NCBI GenBank assembly: GCA_025352185.1 | Contig: JANXTV010000470.1 | Span: 1-10,582, forward strand | Reading direction: 5' to 3' | Length of the DNA: 10,582 nt | Origin: Oligoflexia bacterium | GTDB taxonomy: Bacteria > Bdellovibrionota > UBA1018 | Shown here: piece by piece, positions 1 to 8,225 of the stretch | Numbering within the stretch: position 1 is the stretch's first letter | How the letters are laid out: the number at the start of each line of letters is the position of its first letter | Program-made: the position numbers and the translations under genes | The notes under the pieces: model-generated | What the model was told of the DNA's origin: nothing | The model's input: only the letters and a program-made list of their open reading frames with translations | The model's database searches: none

Positions 1-1277
1 CTTTGTTCGTAAGCGAGTTCGGTTACTTCGTTAGGCGTGGTCTTTTTCGTTACACGACCCTTGGTATCGTAAGCAAATGTGGTTTCTTCACCACCCCGCT
101 TAATAAAGATCGGGAGTCCGCAACACTCGTTATAAATCGTCTCGGTCTTTAATCCGTCGAGCGAACTCATCATTCGGTAAGTCCACTCCTCACCGTTCGC
201 CTTATTTCGGAATACGTACTCGTAGGAACTACTGGAAACGACGCGGCCCTCAGTGCCTTTAATATTTACGCCGACCTTCAGACTGTTCTTCTCGCCCGCC
301 ACCTTATCGTAGGTATACTCCGTAACCGTTCCGTCACGGTCCTTTACGGTTTTCACGTTCTCAAGTTTATCGCGCCCATAGTAACCGATCTGCAGCGTAG
401 TCTTATCGGCGTAGCCGATTTCGGCCAAATTATGTCGCTTATCGGCGGTAAACTTATAGGTGAAGGTATTCCCATCGGTGTCTCGGGAAAAAATCATCTC
501 ACCGAGATCATTATACCGATACTCCGCCGTCTTGTTCCCTTCGGCCTGAATCTTCTCGACCTTCCCCTGCTTATTATAAGAGAGGTACATCTTACGGTTC
601 AGGTTATCCTGAATCTTCTCGATCTTACCGTCGCGGTTATAGTTTAAGCCGATCCAGTTTCCGTTCTTATCTTGCACCTTTAAAATACGGCCGTTCGAAT
701 CGTAGGTTTCGACCTTACCGGTGTCGGAAGTCCGAATATAACCCGTCGCCGTCACCGTGATCCACTGGTAGGCAAACCGATTCGAAACGAGCTTGGTCCC
801 GACTTTTAGCTTACGGGCTTCTACTTTCCCCTGCGCGCGCCACTTCGCCCATTCGTCGTTCCGGAAATCGGGGCTGCCCTTTAACTTCTTTTTATAGTCT
901 TCCAGCTGGGTTCCGGAACCGATCGCGCCCGCCTTTTTAGCGGCTTCCGTAATCGTATTCACGGCAGCATCGAGCTCTTTTACGTCGAAATTCTGCGGGC
1001 TAAATCGGTTTTGGGCCCCGCCACCCGCTTCGCTCACGAGCACGCTGCCGTCCGCCTCGACGGTCATGTATCCTTCGTAATCACTGCCCCATCCCCAGCC
1101 GAAGATCCCGTTAAACGGACTCTTCGAGTTATAGACGCGCTCGATTTTCGGTTCGTAACCACCGGGATAAATTACGTCGGTATACCCGATAAAAAAGTTA
1201 CCGTTTCGAATGCTTACGTTCGCATATGCGGAAGAAATCGCGATCGTAAAAGCAGAAATGATCAGGGTATATCGCAT
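1..1277 (-). CDS. Secreted YD/RHS-repeat-like protein, N-terminal part (runs off left edge)
   Basis: I translated the minus strand from an ATG at 1275-1277. It stays open to position 1, giving about 425 residues with the C-terminus outside the window. An AAGGAG ribosome site lies at 1289-1294, about 11 nt before the ATG. Residues 1-19 form a Sec signal peptide (basic M-R, hydrophobic core, then A-Y-A before Asn20). After it comes an aromatic Gly-Trp-Gly-Trp-Gly segment (about residues 60-66) of the type found at the N-terminus of RHS-like proteins. From about residue 187 onward there are degenerate YD-type repeats, e.g. YDSNGR, YNRDGK, YNKQGK, YRYNDLGE, YTYDK. A vicinal Cys-Cys pair lies near 385-386, and another AYDTKGR repeat follows. 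YD repeats build large extracellular beta-barrel shells or carbohydrate-binding surfaces, so the product is probably exported. It lies 62 nt behind tadB on the same strand, so co-expression with the pilus is likely. The specific function and any C-terminal effector cannot be seen. Confidence 0.9.
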   Translation of the reverse strand, partial: MRYTLIISAFTIAISSAYANVSIRNGNFFIGYTDVIYPGGYEPKIERVYNSKSPFNGIFGWGWGSDYEGYMTVEADGSVLVSEAGGGAQNRFSPQNFDVKELDAAVNTITEAAKKAGAIGSGTQLEDYKKKLKGSPDFRNDEWAKWRAQGKVEARKLKVGTKLVSNRFAYQWITVTATGYIRTSDTGKVETYDSNGRILKVQDKNGNWIGLNYNRDGKIEKIQDNLNRKMYLSYNKQGKVEKIQAEGNKTAEYRYNDLGEMIFSRDTDGNTFTYKFTADKRHNLAEIGYADKTTLQIGYYGRDKLENVKTVKDRDGTVTEYTYDKVAGEKNSLKVGVNIKGTEGRVVSSSSYEYVFRNKANGEEWTYRMMSSLDGLKTETIYNECCGLPIFIKRGGEETTFAYDTKGRVTKKTTPNEVTELAYEQ

Positions 1278-1339
1278 GAGTTTTCTCGCTCCTTGAGAAA
1301 AGAACTAACTTCGAAAATCTTTTCGGGTAGCGGAGCGAC

Positions 1340-2218
1340 CTAGACGTCGATTTTTACGATCTTCGAAATCGTAAAATACGCGAGTAACTCAAGCCCAACC
1401 ACCACCATAAGGATAATCCACCCAAAGGTAGTCGTAAACAGGGGCTTCATGAATTCGGGGTCCGAGTTATAGATAAAGAGGCCTAGGACACCGGGCACGC
1501 AGAGGAGAATCATCCCCTGCATACGCCCCATGGCGGTCATAGCGTCAATCTTTTGTTCGAGTTTAATCCGCTCCCGAATGGTGGTCGTAATCGTGTCGAA
1601 AGTTTCCGCCAAATTACCGCCGGTCTCTTTCAGGATGTTTACGCTGGTTACGAACATTTCGACGTCGTCCGACTGGATTCGCTTCGAGAGATTATTAAAC
1701 GCCTCCTCTACCGATACCCCGAGTTTATTCTCGCTGAGCACGAGATTGAACTCCTGCCGGATTGGATCGGGAAGTTCCTGTACGACGAGTCCCATCGACT
1801 GAACGATAGACAGACCCGATTTCATCCCGTTCGACATCAGCGAAAGTCCATCGATCATCTGCATCGTGAACTTCTTCACGCGGCGAAAGTAAATCATGTC
1901 GACGATCGGTCGGGGTAATTTCCAACCGACGAGCGTCACCACGGATGAAACCAGAATTGCGGGAAAAACCTGGGGCATCAGGAGAAAGAAAACAATTAAC
2001 CCCACCCCGAAACTCATCCCGAAAAGGACGAATAACACGGTATTCGGTTGGACCTCGATAAACATCAGGGCCATCCGCTCGACGATGTAATCGCGAGTCC
2101 CCACCGACTGAAATCGCAGCCATTCGAGGAAACGCTCGCTATAACGGTAAGCGATGTACATCACGGAAAAAAAGAAGAGGATGAGGGCAATAATAATTTC
2201 GATACGATCGCTCGTCAC
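1340..2218 (-). CDS. tadB: TadB-like inner-membrane platform protein of the Tad pilus (T2SSF family)
   Basis: This 292-residue protein belongs to the type II secretion F family. TadB normally pairs with TadC in the inner membrane and couples the TadA/CpaF ATPase to pilin polymerisation. It has an N-terminal membrane segment (about 6-24), a second hydrophobic block (about 60-108) and a cytoplasmic helical T2SSF domain (about 114-235). That domain contains the typical LxxGLSLMSNGMKSGLSIVQ-like stretch, ELPDPIRQEF and a KETGGNLAE motif around 198-205. Two C-terminal membrane helices follow (about 235-250 and 265-286). The start is GTG with a purine-rich GGGGGA just upstream, 18 nt after the stop of the fused ATPase gene, so translation is probably coupled. 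Assignment to TadB rather than TadC rests on its position directly after TadA and on the overall layout. No second T2SSF gene follows in the window. Confidence 0.93.
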   Translation of the reverse strand: MTSDRIEIIIALILFFFSVMYIAYRYSERFLEWLRFQSVGTRDYIVERMALMFIEVQPNTVLFVLFGMSFGVGLIVFFLLMPQVFPAILVSSVVTLVGWKLPRPIVDMIYFRRVKKFTMQMIDGLSLMSNGMKSGLSIVQSMGLVVQELPDPIRQEFNLVLSENKLGVSVEEAFNNLSKRIQSDDVEMFVTSVNILKETGGNLAETFDTITTTIRERIKLEQKIDAMTAMGRMQGMILLCVPGVLGLFIYNSDPEFMKPLFTTTFGWIILMVVVGLELLAYFTISKIVKIDV

Positions 2219-2236
2219 ACTATCCCCCTTTCCTAA

Positions 2237-4405
2237 TTATTTAGTCGCGAAAAGTCCGCGCGAAATCTTCATTCCTTTTGCTTCCATCTCCTCGACGAAT
2301 TTCGGAATAAATCCGGTCGGTACGAATCGACCGATGATCTTCCGCTTTTTATCGAGCCCTTCTTGTTTGAAAAGGAAAATATCCTGAAGTGAGATGACGT
2401 CTCCCTGCATACCGGTTACTTCCGAAATATGAGTCACGCGGCGAGAGCCGTCGGGAAGTCGCGTTTGCTGAATGATTACGTTCACGGCCGCCGCGATATT
2501 CTCTTTAATCGCTTTCGCCGGAAGGTTTAAGCCAGCCATCATCACGAGTGTTTCGAGTCGCGAGATACACTCCCGAGGATTATTCGAGTGGAGCGTGGTG
2601 AGCGATCCCGAGTGACCGGTGTTCATCGCTTGGAGCATGTCGAGGGCTTCGCCGCCGCGGCACTCCCCCACCACGATTCGGTCGGGCCGCATCCGGAGAC
2701 AACACTTAATCAGGTCTCGAATGGATACTTCCCCTTCGCCTTCGATGTTTTTCGGCCGCGTCTCGAGTCGGACCACGTGCTCCTGACCGAGCTGAAGTTC
2801 GGCCGAATCTTCGACCGTGATAATCCGCTCGGTTGCGGGAATAAAGTTCGAAAGGACGTTTAGGAGCGTCGTTTTACCGGAGCCGGTACCGCCGGAAACC
2901 ACTATATTTAACTTTCCTTCGACGCAGGCCCGCAGAAAATCTGCGATTTCTTCAGTCATCGATCCAAACTGAATCAGATCTTTATAGAGAATACGTTTCT
3001 TCGGAAATTTACGAATCGTAATCGTCGGACCCCGTAGCGCCAGCGGCGGAATGATCACGTGAACTCGCGATCCGTCCGGAAGACGGGCGTCGACGAAGGG
3101 AACTTTTTCGTCCACGCGTCTTCCGAGCGGAGTGACGATCCGTTCAATTACGTTCATCATTTGCTGCTCGCTCGAGAAGGTGGTCTTCGAAAGTTCGTTG
3201 CGTCCGTTTTTCTCGATGTAGATCTGATCACGGGAATTTACCATGATTTCGGTTACGTTATCGTCACCCAGGAGATCCTCGAGCGGCCCGAGTCCGAGTG
3301 CCTCATCGAGCACTTCTTTCACCATCTGGGACTTCAATTCGCGGGAACTGAGGAGGCCGCCGGTATCTTCGGAATTTAAAATATCAAAAATGGCTTTTTG
3401 CGTACGTTCCCGAAGGACCGCCCGCTGTTTGGGATCGGTCGTATTCGTGTCCGTCTTCTTTAAATCCATCGCATCGATTAAGGCCTTATGGATTCGCAGT
3501 TTCATCTGCGTCCACGGATCTACCGGACCGACGGCCGAACGTAGATTCGAGACTCCGTCTTTTCCGCTTTCGCCGGGTGCGGCGCCACCTTGGATGACCT
3601 GCAGTTGCGATTGCATCTTCGAGGCCGCGCCGGTGGGTTTCTTTAACTTTGCCAGGGTCTCGAGAAGATTCGTCTGCTGAATTTTCCGAACTATATCGTG
3701 ATAGGCGCGCGTGATAGGCGCACTCGGATTAGCCAAGCAAAGCGGAGTGCTTTTAGCGAGTGCGCTTTCGCAGGTTGCCGAGTCTTCGGGAATGACACCG
3801 AAGAGCGGACGATTTAAATTCTTCTGAATAATCTGGGGACTAATAATGCTATTTTGCGAATACCGATTCACGACGATCTGAACCATTTCCGGCGGAAAGA
3901 GGAGTTCGGCAATTTTTCCGAGAATTCGTTTCGTCTGGTTAATCACGATGACGTCCGCGGTTGTAACGACGAAGATCGCCGTCGCCGATTCCATCACTTT
4001 CATCGCCGACGGATCGGTCCCCTGTCCGCAGTCGATCACGACGAAGTTAAAGACGTTCGTCACGTTCTTCAGGAATCGTCCGAGTCCATCGAGGTCGAGG
4101 TCACGCGAAAGTATCGCGTCTCGGGGGGCTCCGATATAGGAGTACCCTTGGGGCGCGTTCACCATGAAAGGCGCGAGTGCTTTCGGATCAATCGGTCCCG
4201 GAGGCATTTTAGAAACATCCACGATCGACTTCGCCGGGTTCTGGCCGAGAATGATATTCTGGTCACCGAGAGCGGCGAGATCGAGATCCACGAGGAGTGG
4301 TCGCTGTTTAAAATTTTGCAGGTAAGCAATCGCGAGATTCGCGGCGAAGATCGATTTTCCGACCCCCCCTTTTCCTCCGACCACTGCGATAATATGTCCG
4401 GCCAT
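2237..4405 (-). CDS. cpaF: Fused TadZ/CpaE (MinD/ParA-like) and TadA/CpaF secretion ATPase
   Basis: This 722-residue protein joins two Tad ATPases that are usually separate. Residues 1 to about 255 are a MinD/ParA-like P-loop domain. It has a deviant Walker A GGKGGVGKS at 10-18 (signature Lys12 and Lys17), a switch-like LLVDLDL at 37-43 and a Walker B-like FVVIDCGQG at 121-129. It starts directly at the P-loop, so the N-terminal receiver-like domain common in TadZ/CpaE is absent. A linker of about 255-300, rich in Gly, Gln and Lys, leads to the CpaF part. That part has an N-terminal helical region (about 300-375), the LGPLEDLL...VTEIMVN motif (371-390), Walker A GGTGSGKT (505-512) and an Asp box with E532-D533. 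It also has Walker B IVVGE (577-581) and a His box GHSGSLTTLH (597-606). Both nucleotide sites look intact. AAGGA lies 5 nt before the ATG and overlaps the secretin stop. The product would power assembly at the inner membrane while the MinD-like half positions the machine (inference from TadZ). Confidence 0.96.
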   Translation of the reverse strand: MAGHIIAVVGGKGGVGKSIFAANLAIAYLQNFKQRPLLVDLDLAALGDQNIILGQNPAKSIVDVSKMPPGPIDPKALAPFMVNAPQGYSYIGAPRDAILSRDLDLDGLGRFLKNVTNVFNFVVIDCGQGTDPSAMKVMESATAIFVVTTADVIVINQTKRILGKIAELLFPPEMVQIVVNRYSQNSIISPQIIQKNLNRPLFGVIPEDSATCESALAKSTPLCLANPSAPITRAYHDIVRKIQQTNLLETLAKLKKPTGAASKMQSQLQVIQGGAAPGESGKDGVSNLRSAVGPVDPWTQMKLRIHKALIDAMDLKKTDTNTTDPKQRAVLRERTQKAIFDILNSEDTGGLLSSRELKSQMVKEVLDEALGLGPLEDLLGDDNVTEIMVNSRDQIYIEKNGRNELSKTTFSSEQQMMNVIERIVTPLGRRVDEKVPFVDARLPDGSRVHVIIPPLALRGPTITIRKFPKKRILYKDLIQFGSMTEEIADFLRACVEGKLNIVVSGGTGSGKTTLLNVLSNFIPATERIITVEDSAELQLGQEHVVRLETRPKNIEGEGEVSIRDLIKCCLRMRPDRIVVGECRGGEALDMLQAMNTGHSGSLTTLHSNNPRECISRLETLVMMAGLNLPAKAIKENIAAAVNVIIQQTRLPDGSRRVTHISEVTGMQGDVISLQDIFLFKQEGLDKKRKIIGRFVPTGFIPKFVEEMEAKGMKISRGLFATK

Positions 4406-4413
4406 AACGTTCC

Positions 4414-6144
4414 TTACTTCACTTTCACGCGAAAATTACGCTTGAGATCCTCGGAGCCTTCGGAAGCGTCTTCTACGAGCTGCGGGGTTACGAAGACCAC
4501 GAACTGGGCTTTATTCTTCGTGAAATTCTTCGTGCGCTTTAGATTAAAGAGCGGTTCGGTGGTCGCCGCGGCGCCGTCGAAAGAACCGTCGCCGAACTTA
4601 TCTTTATTAAACCCGGTATTCACCGTGTTTCCTTCGATTCCGCCGATCGCCGCGGATTCTCCAGACTTCACGTAGAGGTTAGTCGTCATATTCTTCGTCG
4701 AAATGATCGGACTGCCGCCGGAAAAACCAATCAGGTTCGAATTATTCATCGTGATTTGCATTTCGACTTCTTCACCCTGACCGAGAACCCGGGGGGTCAC
4801 CTTCGCGCTTAAGCCGACCGGTTTATCGATGGGATTTACTTGGCCGTTAGCGCCCACCGAATTCACGATGATATTCGTCTGGTCCTGGAAGGATCCTTCG
4901 ACGCCACTCTTAACGATAATCGTTCCCTGCTTCAGGATTCGGGCGAAACCCGCGTCCTGGGCACTTTGGAGTTTTGGAATGAGTGACGAGAGCGTCGCGG
5001 AAAAGGACGTCGCCTGGGCGCCGGCGGCTCCGTTTGCTTGCTGTCCGTAGGAGATCGAAGGTTCGGCCGTAAAGCCCGGGGTCCAAGTGAAACCAAATCG
5101 GCGCGAGTAATCTTTCGCGAGTTCCACGAAGTGAAAGGTCACCCGGACAAGCTTCTCGTTCTTCTTCGGGGGAGCCGGATTCACTACGATGAAGTTATAA
5201 ACATAGTCTCGGCGTGCGAGCGTCGTTGCGCTCTGATCGTTAATGGCGAGCTGGTTTCCCGGACGAACTTCCGGGAAGTAGAGGCGAGCCACCTGCTCGG
5301 CCCGACGGGCCTGGTCGACTTGGTCGACCGTTCCCTCAAGGAAGAGAAGACTATTCACCACGCGGGTTTTAACGTTCGGAGCGAAGGCCGCCACATCTTC
5401 CTGAATTTTCCGAGCCAGCGCCGTGAGGGCGAGCGGTGCGATTTTTGCGAGTACCAGGACGGTATCGACATACGCTTTTTGGTTCGTCACGGCACGCATG
5501 CGGGCGTAATCATCCGGAACGAAGACTTCGCCATCGATCACGATGTTAGCGCCGATAACTTTCACGTCGATTCCCTCAATGTCGCGCAGGAGTTCACGAA
5601 TTTCACCCGCTCGGCGAAGGAGGTTGGTCTGGGTTACGACGACGTCGAAGATAATCTTAATCGTTCCCTCGGCATCGCGAACGGTGACCGTGGTTTCGCC
5701 ACCTTTAAGCGGCTTAAAGATAATCTGCCGACGCTGGTCGGCGATGCGCACGATCTTAATCGCGGAAACTTGGGTATTCCCCACCTGCACGGCCTCGGGA
5801 GAGGTATCGACGTCGAAATCGAGATCGACGACCTTATCTTCTCCGGTCGAAAGCAGTACTCGGCGGCGATCGGCTTTCGCTTCGGAAATATCTTTCGTGA
5901 AACGGGACCTTCGGTAAGGCTCGCGGGCCTTCTGGGTTTTTGAAACGCTCTTTCCGGTTTCCACCGGAATGGTTTCTCCCGCGGCGGAAGGCATATCCCC
6001 CGATACGGAATCCTCACCCGACTCGGATGGACCGGAAGGTACCTTCGTCTCGGCCGCACCCGCGAGAGTCGCGAGTAAGGCGAGGAGAGAAAAGAATCCG
6101 GCGAATCGTCGAGTGCGAGTGCGGGAAGATTGTTTTAAACTCAT
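4414..6144 (-). CDS. cpaC: Outer-membrane secretin of the Tad pilus (CpaC/RcpA)
   Basis: This 576-residue protein forms the outer-membrane ring through which the Flp pilus leaves the cell. Residues 1 to about 30 are a signal peptide: a basic N-region with several Arg, a Leu/Ala core, then A-G-A-A. A Ser/Glu/Gly-rich low-complexity stretch covers about 35-75. Then comes the pilus-secretin N-terminal domain (about 93-170, with GEDKVVDLDFDVD and GGETTVTV). A BON-like periplasmic region follows (about 176-275). The C-terminal secretin domain covers about 332-556, with the conserved YVKSGESAAIGG at 491-502 and QFVVFVTPQLV at 547-557. An insertion of Gly/Ala/Thr-rich sequence interrupts it near 508-530. 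The ATG overlaps the cpaB stop as ATGA (6141-6144), which indicates translational coupling. The stop lies 8 nt before the next gene. Length and order fit CpaC; no pilotin or RcpB gene is visible nearby. Confidence 0.96.
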   Translation of the reverse strand: MSLKQSSRTRTRRFAGFFSLLALLATLAGAAETKVPSGPSESGEDSVSGDMPSAAGETIPVETGKSVSKTQKAREPYRRSRFTKDISEAKADRRRVLLSTGEDKVVDLDFDVDTSPEAVQVGNTQVSAIKIVRIADQRRQIIFKPLKGGETTVTVRDAEGTIKIIFDVVVTQTNLLRRAGEIRELLRDIEGIDVKVIGANIVIDGEVFVPDDYARMRAVTNQKAYVDTVLVLAKIAPLALTALARKIQEDVAAFAPNVKTRVVNSLLFLEGTVDQVDQARRAEQVARLYFPEVRPGNQLAINDQSATTLARRDYVYNFIVVNPAPPKKNEKLVRVTFHFVELAKDYSRRFGFTWTPGFTAEPSISYGQQANGAAGAQATSFSATLSSLIPKLQSAQDAGFARILKQGTIIVKSGVEGSFQDQTNIIVNSVGANGQVNPIDKPVGLSAKVTPRVLGQGEEVEMQITMNNSNLIGFSGGSPIISTKNMTTNLYVKSGESAAIGGIEGNTVNTGFNKDKFGDGSFDGAAATTEPLFNLKRTKNFTKNKAQFVVFVTPQLVEDASEGSEDLKRNFRVKVK

Positions 6145-6974
6145 CGTCTTTGGCCCGCTACATTCCTCTGGACCCGACCCGCGTCGTTCCCCAGAATATC
6201 GGTCATCATCGTGGACCCGAAGTTTTTACGTTCCGTATCATCGTTATTGCGGAGGACCATCGTGACCGAGTTCTCGCCGTTCCCGGCGATGAGGGCGACA
6301 ATCTGGGCTTGTTCGGGCTCCACTTCAATCGTGACGGTATCGTAGGTCGTGTCTTCGGTGAGGGAACGGTAGTTCACCTTACTGCCGTCCATTTCAACTT
6401 TACGTGGAATATTATTCGTTACGTTCTGGCCGACGGAGAGAATCACAACGTCCTGAAGGATCGTCTTCGCAATTTTACTTTCCTTACCGCCGCCCATATC
6501 GAGGACGGCGATCAAGTCGACCCGGTCTCCCGGCTTAATGAGTTTCGATACGCTCGATTGGTTCGAAACGTTAATCGAGATCGCGCGGCGACCCGGCGCC
6601 ACCTGCGGCGAAAGGCCGGTTCGAATTCCGGGTTCCGTAATTTTATTATAGGCGATCTGTTCGCCCTTCTTAATCGAGACGATCGAAACGGAACCGTAAA
6701 GTGATTTCACACTCTTCGCGACTTCGTCGTCGATTTCAGACTTTTCAAAGTATACGGCGGAAGGATCCAGAAACGTTTTCGGAACTTGGTCCAGCGTCAG
6801 GAGATTTTCGTTTAGAGTCTGCGTTTCCTTAATGTCGGCTTTCGCCTTCACGACGAGAACCGTAGTGCCGTAGCGTTTCCGCGCGCGGTCTTCAACGTCC
6901 CCCACCCAGCTCGAGACGAGGAATACCGCAATTACGGCGATGAGCAGTGCCATCGTCATCGCTTTATTATTCAT
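6141..6974 (-). CDS. cpaB: Flp pilus assembly protein CpaB/RcpC
   Basis: This 277-residue protein is the usual partner of the secretin and lies directly before it. It has one N-terminal membrane anchor (about 6-24, MTMALLIAVIAVFLV) with the rest predicted periplasmic. A SAF domain covers about 38-113 (VVKAKADIKETQTL, then KKGEQIAYNKI). The RcpC/CpaB domain covers about 127-258 and includes APGRRAISINV, a KPGDRVDLIAVLD motif at 147-159 and the EPEQAQIVALIAGNG segment around 219-233. In Tad systems this protein is thought to contact or gate the secretin. The start has GAGG about 9 nt upstream, and the upstream pseudopilin ends 26 nt before it. The end overlaps the secretin start by 4 nt. Size and domain order are normal for the family. 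Confidence 0.96.
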   Translation of the reverse strand: MNNKAMTMALLIAVIAVFLVSSWVGDVEDRARKRYGTTVLVVKAKADIKETQTLNENLLTLDQVPKTFLDPSAVYFEKSEIDDEVAKSVKSLYGSVSIVSIKKGEQIAYNKITEPGIRTGLSPQVAPGRRAISINVSNQSSVSKLIKPGDRVDLIAVLDMGGGKESKIAKTILQDVVILSVGQNVTNNIPRKVEMDGSKVNYRSLTEDTTYDTVTIEVEPEQAQIVALIAGNGENSVTMVLRNNDDTERKNFGSTMMTDILGNDAGRVQRNVAGQRR

Positions 6975-7000
6975 TTGGGTTTACCTCGTTCATAGCTTCC

Positions 7001-7591
7001 TCACTGATCCTGACCCTTACAAAAATCGAAGACTGTTTTTTCTCCGATATTATTCGCGGTCACCGCACAGAGTCCCTGACTGGTAACGATTGCGTTCGTC
7101 TGTGTGCAGAGCGCGACCGTGGTTCGAACCCGAACCTTCGCGCGGTCGATGGGCTCCGATTGGCTCGGACCATCCCCGGCCGTCGAGCTGTCACGCACGA
7201 CCGACTGGGTTACCGCGTTGGCTTTTCCGCCGGTGTCGTCCACCGGCTGATCGGCCATCCCGATTACCATCCGATTGAACCCGTACCGGATAAATTGATC
7301 GTTAGAATCAAAGTCTCCACACGCGTCCTTCGGCTTTCGAAAAGAAAGCCGCGGATAATACGGGCTGTTGAAAGTGAGCCAAAGTGCCTGGGCGCGGGCA
7401 TACTTTTGGTTCACGATCGACATTTGGATTACGGTGTTGGTTCTCACCATGACCACGATGAGTCCTACTAGGATGGGAAGCATGAAAACGAATTCGAGCA
7501 TACTCTGACCGTTTTCACCGCGAACGGGTGAAAGAACCGGGGCGAGTCTACTTGAACTGGATCGTTTTTCTGCCTGCGCCCTAGCAGCCAT
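7001..7591 (-). CDS. TadE-like pseudopilin 2 (four-cysteine form)
   Basis: This 196-residue minor pilin-like protein has a 28-residue hydrophilic leader ending in Gly28. The class III processing site GQSMLEF follows (Glu +5, Phe +6), and then a hydrophobic helix at about 33-50. Glu +5 with Phe rather than Tyr at +6 fits a TadE/TadF pseudopilin rather than Flp itself. The remaining roughly 145 residues would be periplasmic. They are polar and carry four cysteines (91, 162, 175, 191), an even number that suggests two disulfides (inference). Its ATG overlaps the upstream tadE-like gene by 11 nt and is preceded by AAAGGA about 10 nt away. TadE-family proteins are thought to initiate or cap pilus assembly. 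I cannot say whether it is TadE or TadF, and there is no von Willebrand domain of the TadG kind. Confidence 0.88.
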   Translation of the reverse strand: MAARAQAEKRSSSSRLAPVLSPVRGENGQSMLEFVFMLPILVGLIVVMVRTNTVIQMSIVNQKYARAQALWLTFNSPYYPRLSFRKPKDACGDFDSNDQFIRYGFNRMVIGMADQPVDDTGGKANAVTQSVVRDSSTAGDGPSQSEPIDRAKVRVRTTVALCTQTNAIVTSQGLCAVTANNIGEKTVFDFCKGQDQ

Positions 7592-8198
7592 TGTCGATCT
7601 GTCCTTTCAACTGCTTCATCACGGAGAGACAGTCCTGATAGGCAGGATCTCTGCCCAACCAGCTTTCGCTGGTAAAAACCGCCTGCCCCGTAGAAGCAGC
7701 CGGAACCTTTCCTGGCTTACCAATAGGTAAAACAAAGAGATGGCTCCTAAATGTATATCGGACTCCCTGCATCCAACTTAAGTCGTAATTACCAGGATCG
7801 AAGCCAGGTCCCCCACCGACCGACGCTCCTTTGACGTTCGCGTCGTCACCGCCTTCACCGACGGCAACCATCGGAAAGCGATCAGCGTTCGAGATCACTC
7901 CCTGCTTCACCATCCGGCTTAAAACTTCCATTGCGCGAGATTCCTGATCCCCGCGGGTCGAGCCGGCCGAGAGGTAAGCGCGCGCCGACATAAACGTGGC
8001 GTACTGGACGAAGTTCCCCCAGGAGAGCACGAACGAGAGCTGAATGAAAAAGAAGAGCATCCCGAAGACGAGCAGGATCGAGAGGGCAAACTCCACCAGC
8101 GACTGCCCCGTTTCCGACGCACCCTTCCTAAAGAGCCTAATTTTTTCGCGCTTCCTGCGCATTTTATCCGGACCCAACACTCCCCCTAAAAGAGACAC
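7581..8198 (-). CDS. TadE-like pseudopilin 1
   Basis: This 205-residue pseudopilin has the processing site GQSLVEF after Gly31 (Glu +5, Phe +6). A long hydrophobic helix follows (about 35-59, ALSILLVFGMLFFFIQLSF). The SARAYLSAG segment (71-79), which resembles the conserved region after the helix in TadE proteins, comes next. A glycine-rich loop lies at about 114-136 (GEGGDDANVKG...GGGPGFDPG). Two cysteines sit near the C-terminus (190 and the last residue, 205). The listed start is GTG. An ATG 12 codons later (8160-8162) would leave an 18-residue basic leader, closer to the other pilins, so the true start is uncertain. The gene lies 27 nt after the third pilin-like gene and overlaps the next gene by 11 nt. 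It is predicted to be exported and cleaved by the peptidase encoded two genes upstream. Confidence 0.88.
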   Translation of the reverse strand: MSLLGGVLGPDKMRRKREKIRLFRKGASETGQSLVEFALSILLVFGMLFFFIQLSFVLSWGNFVQYATFMSARAYLSAGSTRGDQESRAMEVLSRMVKQGVISNADRFPMVAVGEGGDDANVKGASVGGGPGFDPGNYDLSWMQGVRYTFRSHLFVLPIGKPGKVPAASTGQAVFTSESWLGRDPAYQDCLSVMKQLKGQIDNGC

Positions 8199-8225
8199 CC
8201 ACCCGAACCCATCCGAAGTCTTCCT

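Noticed and set aside
432..647. Plus-strand 71-codon hydrophobic frame
   Set aside because: It is the reverse reading of the YD-repeat array; the Leu/Ile richness comes from complements of Lys/Asp/Asn codons.
1308..1321. CGAAAA/TTTTCG inverted repeat between tadB and the YD-repeat gene as a terminator
   Set aside because: The loop would be only 2 nt, the stem is mostly A-T and no T-run follows in the direction of transcription.
1011..1343. Plus-strand frame over the start of the YD-repeat gene
   Set aside because: It is antisense to a gene with a signal peptide and conserved repeat motifs, and has no domain of its own.
3854..6704. Long open frames on the plus strand (3854-4675, 5038-5943, 5940-6704)
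   Set aside because: They lie antisense to the well-supported ATPase, secretin and CpaB genes, have no recognisable domains and are rich in His/Arg/Asp as expected from reverse reading. They are composition shadows.
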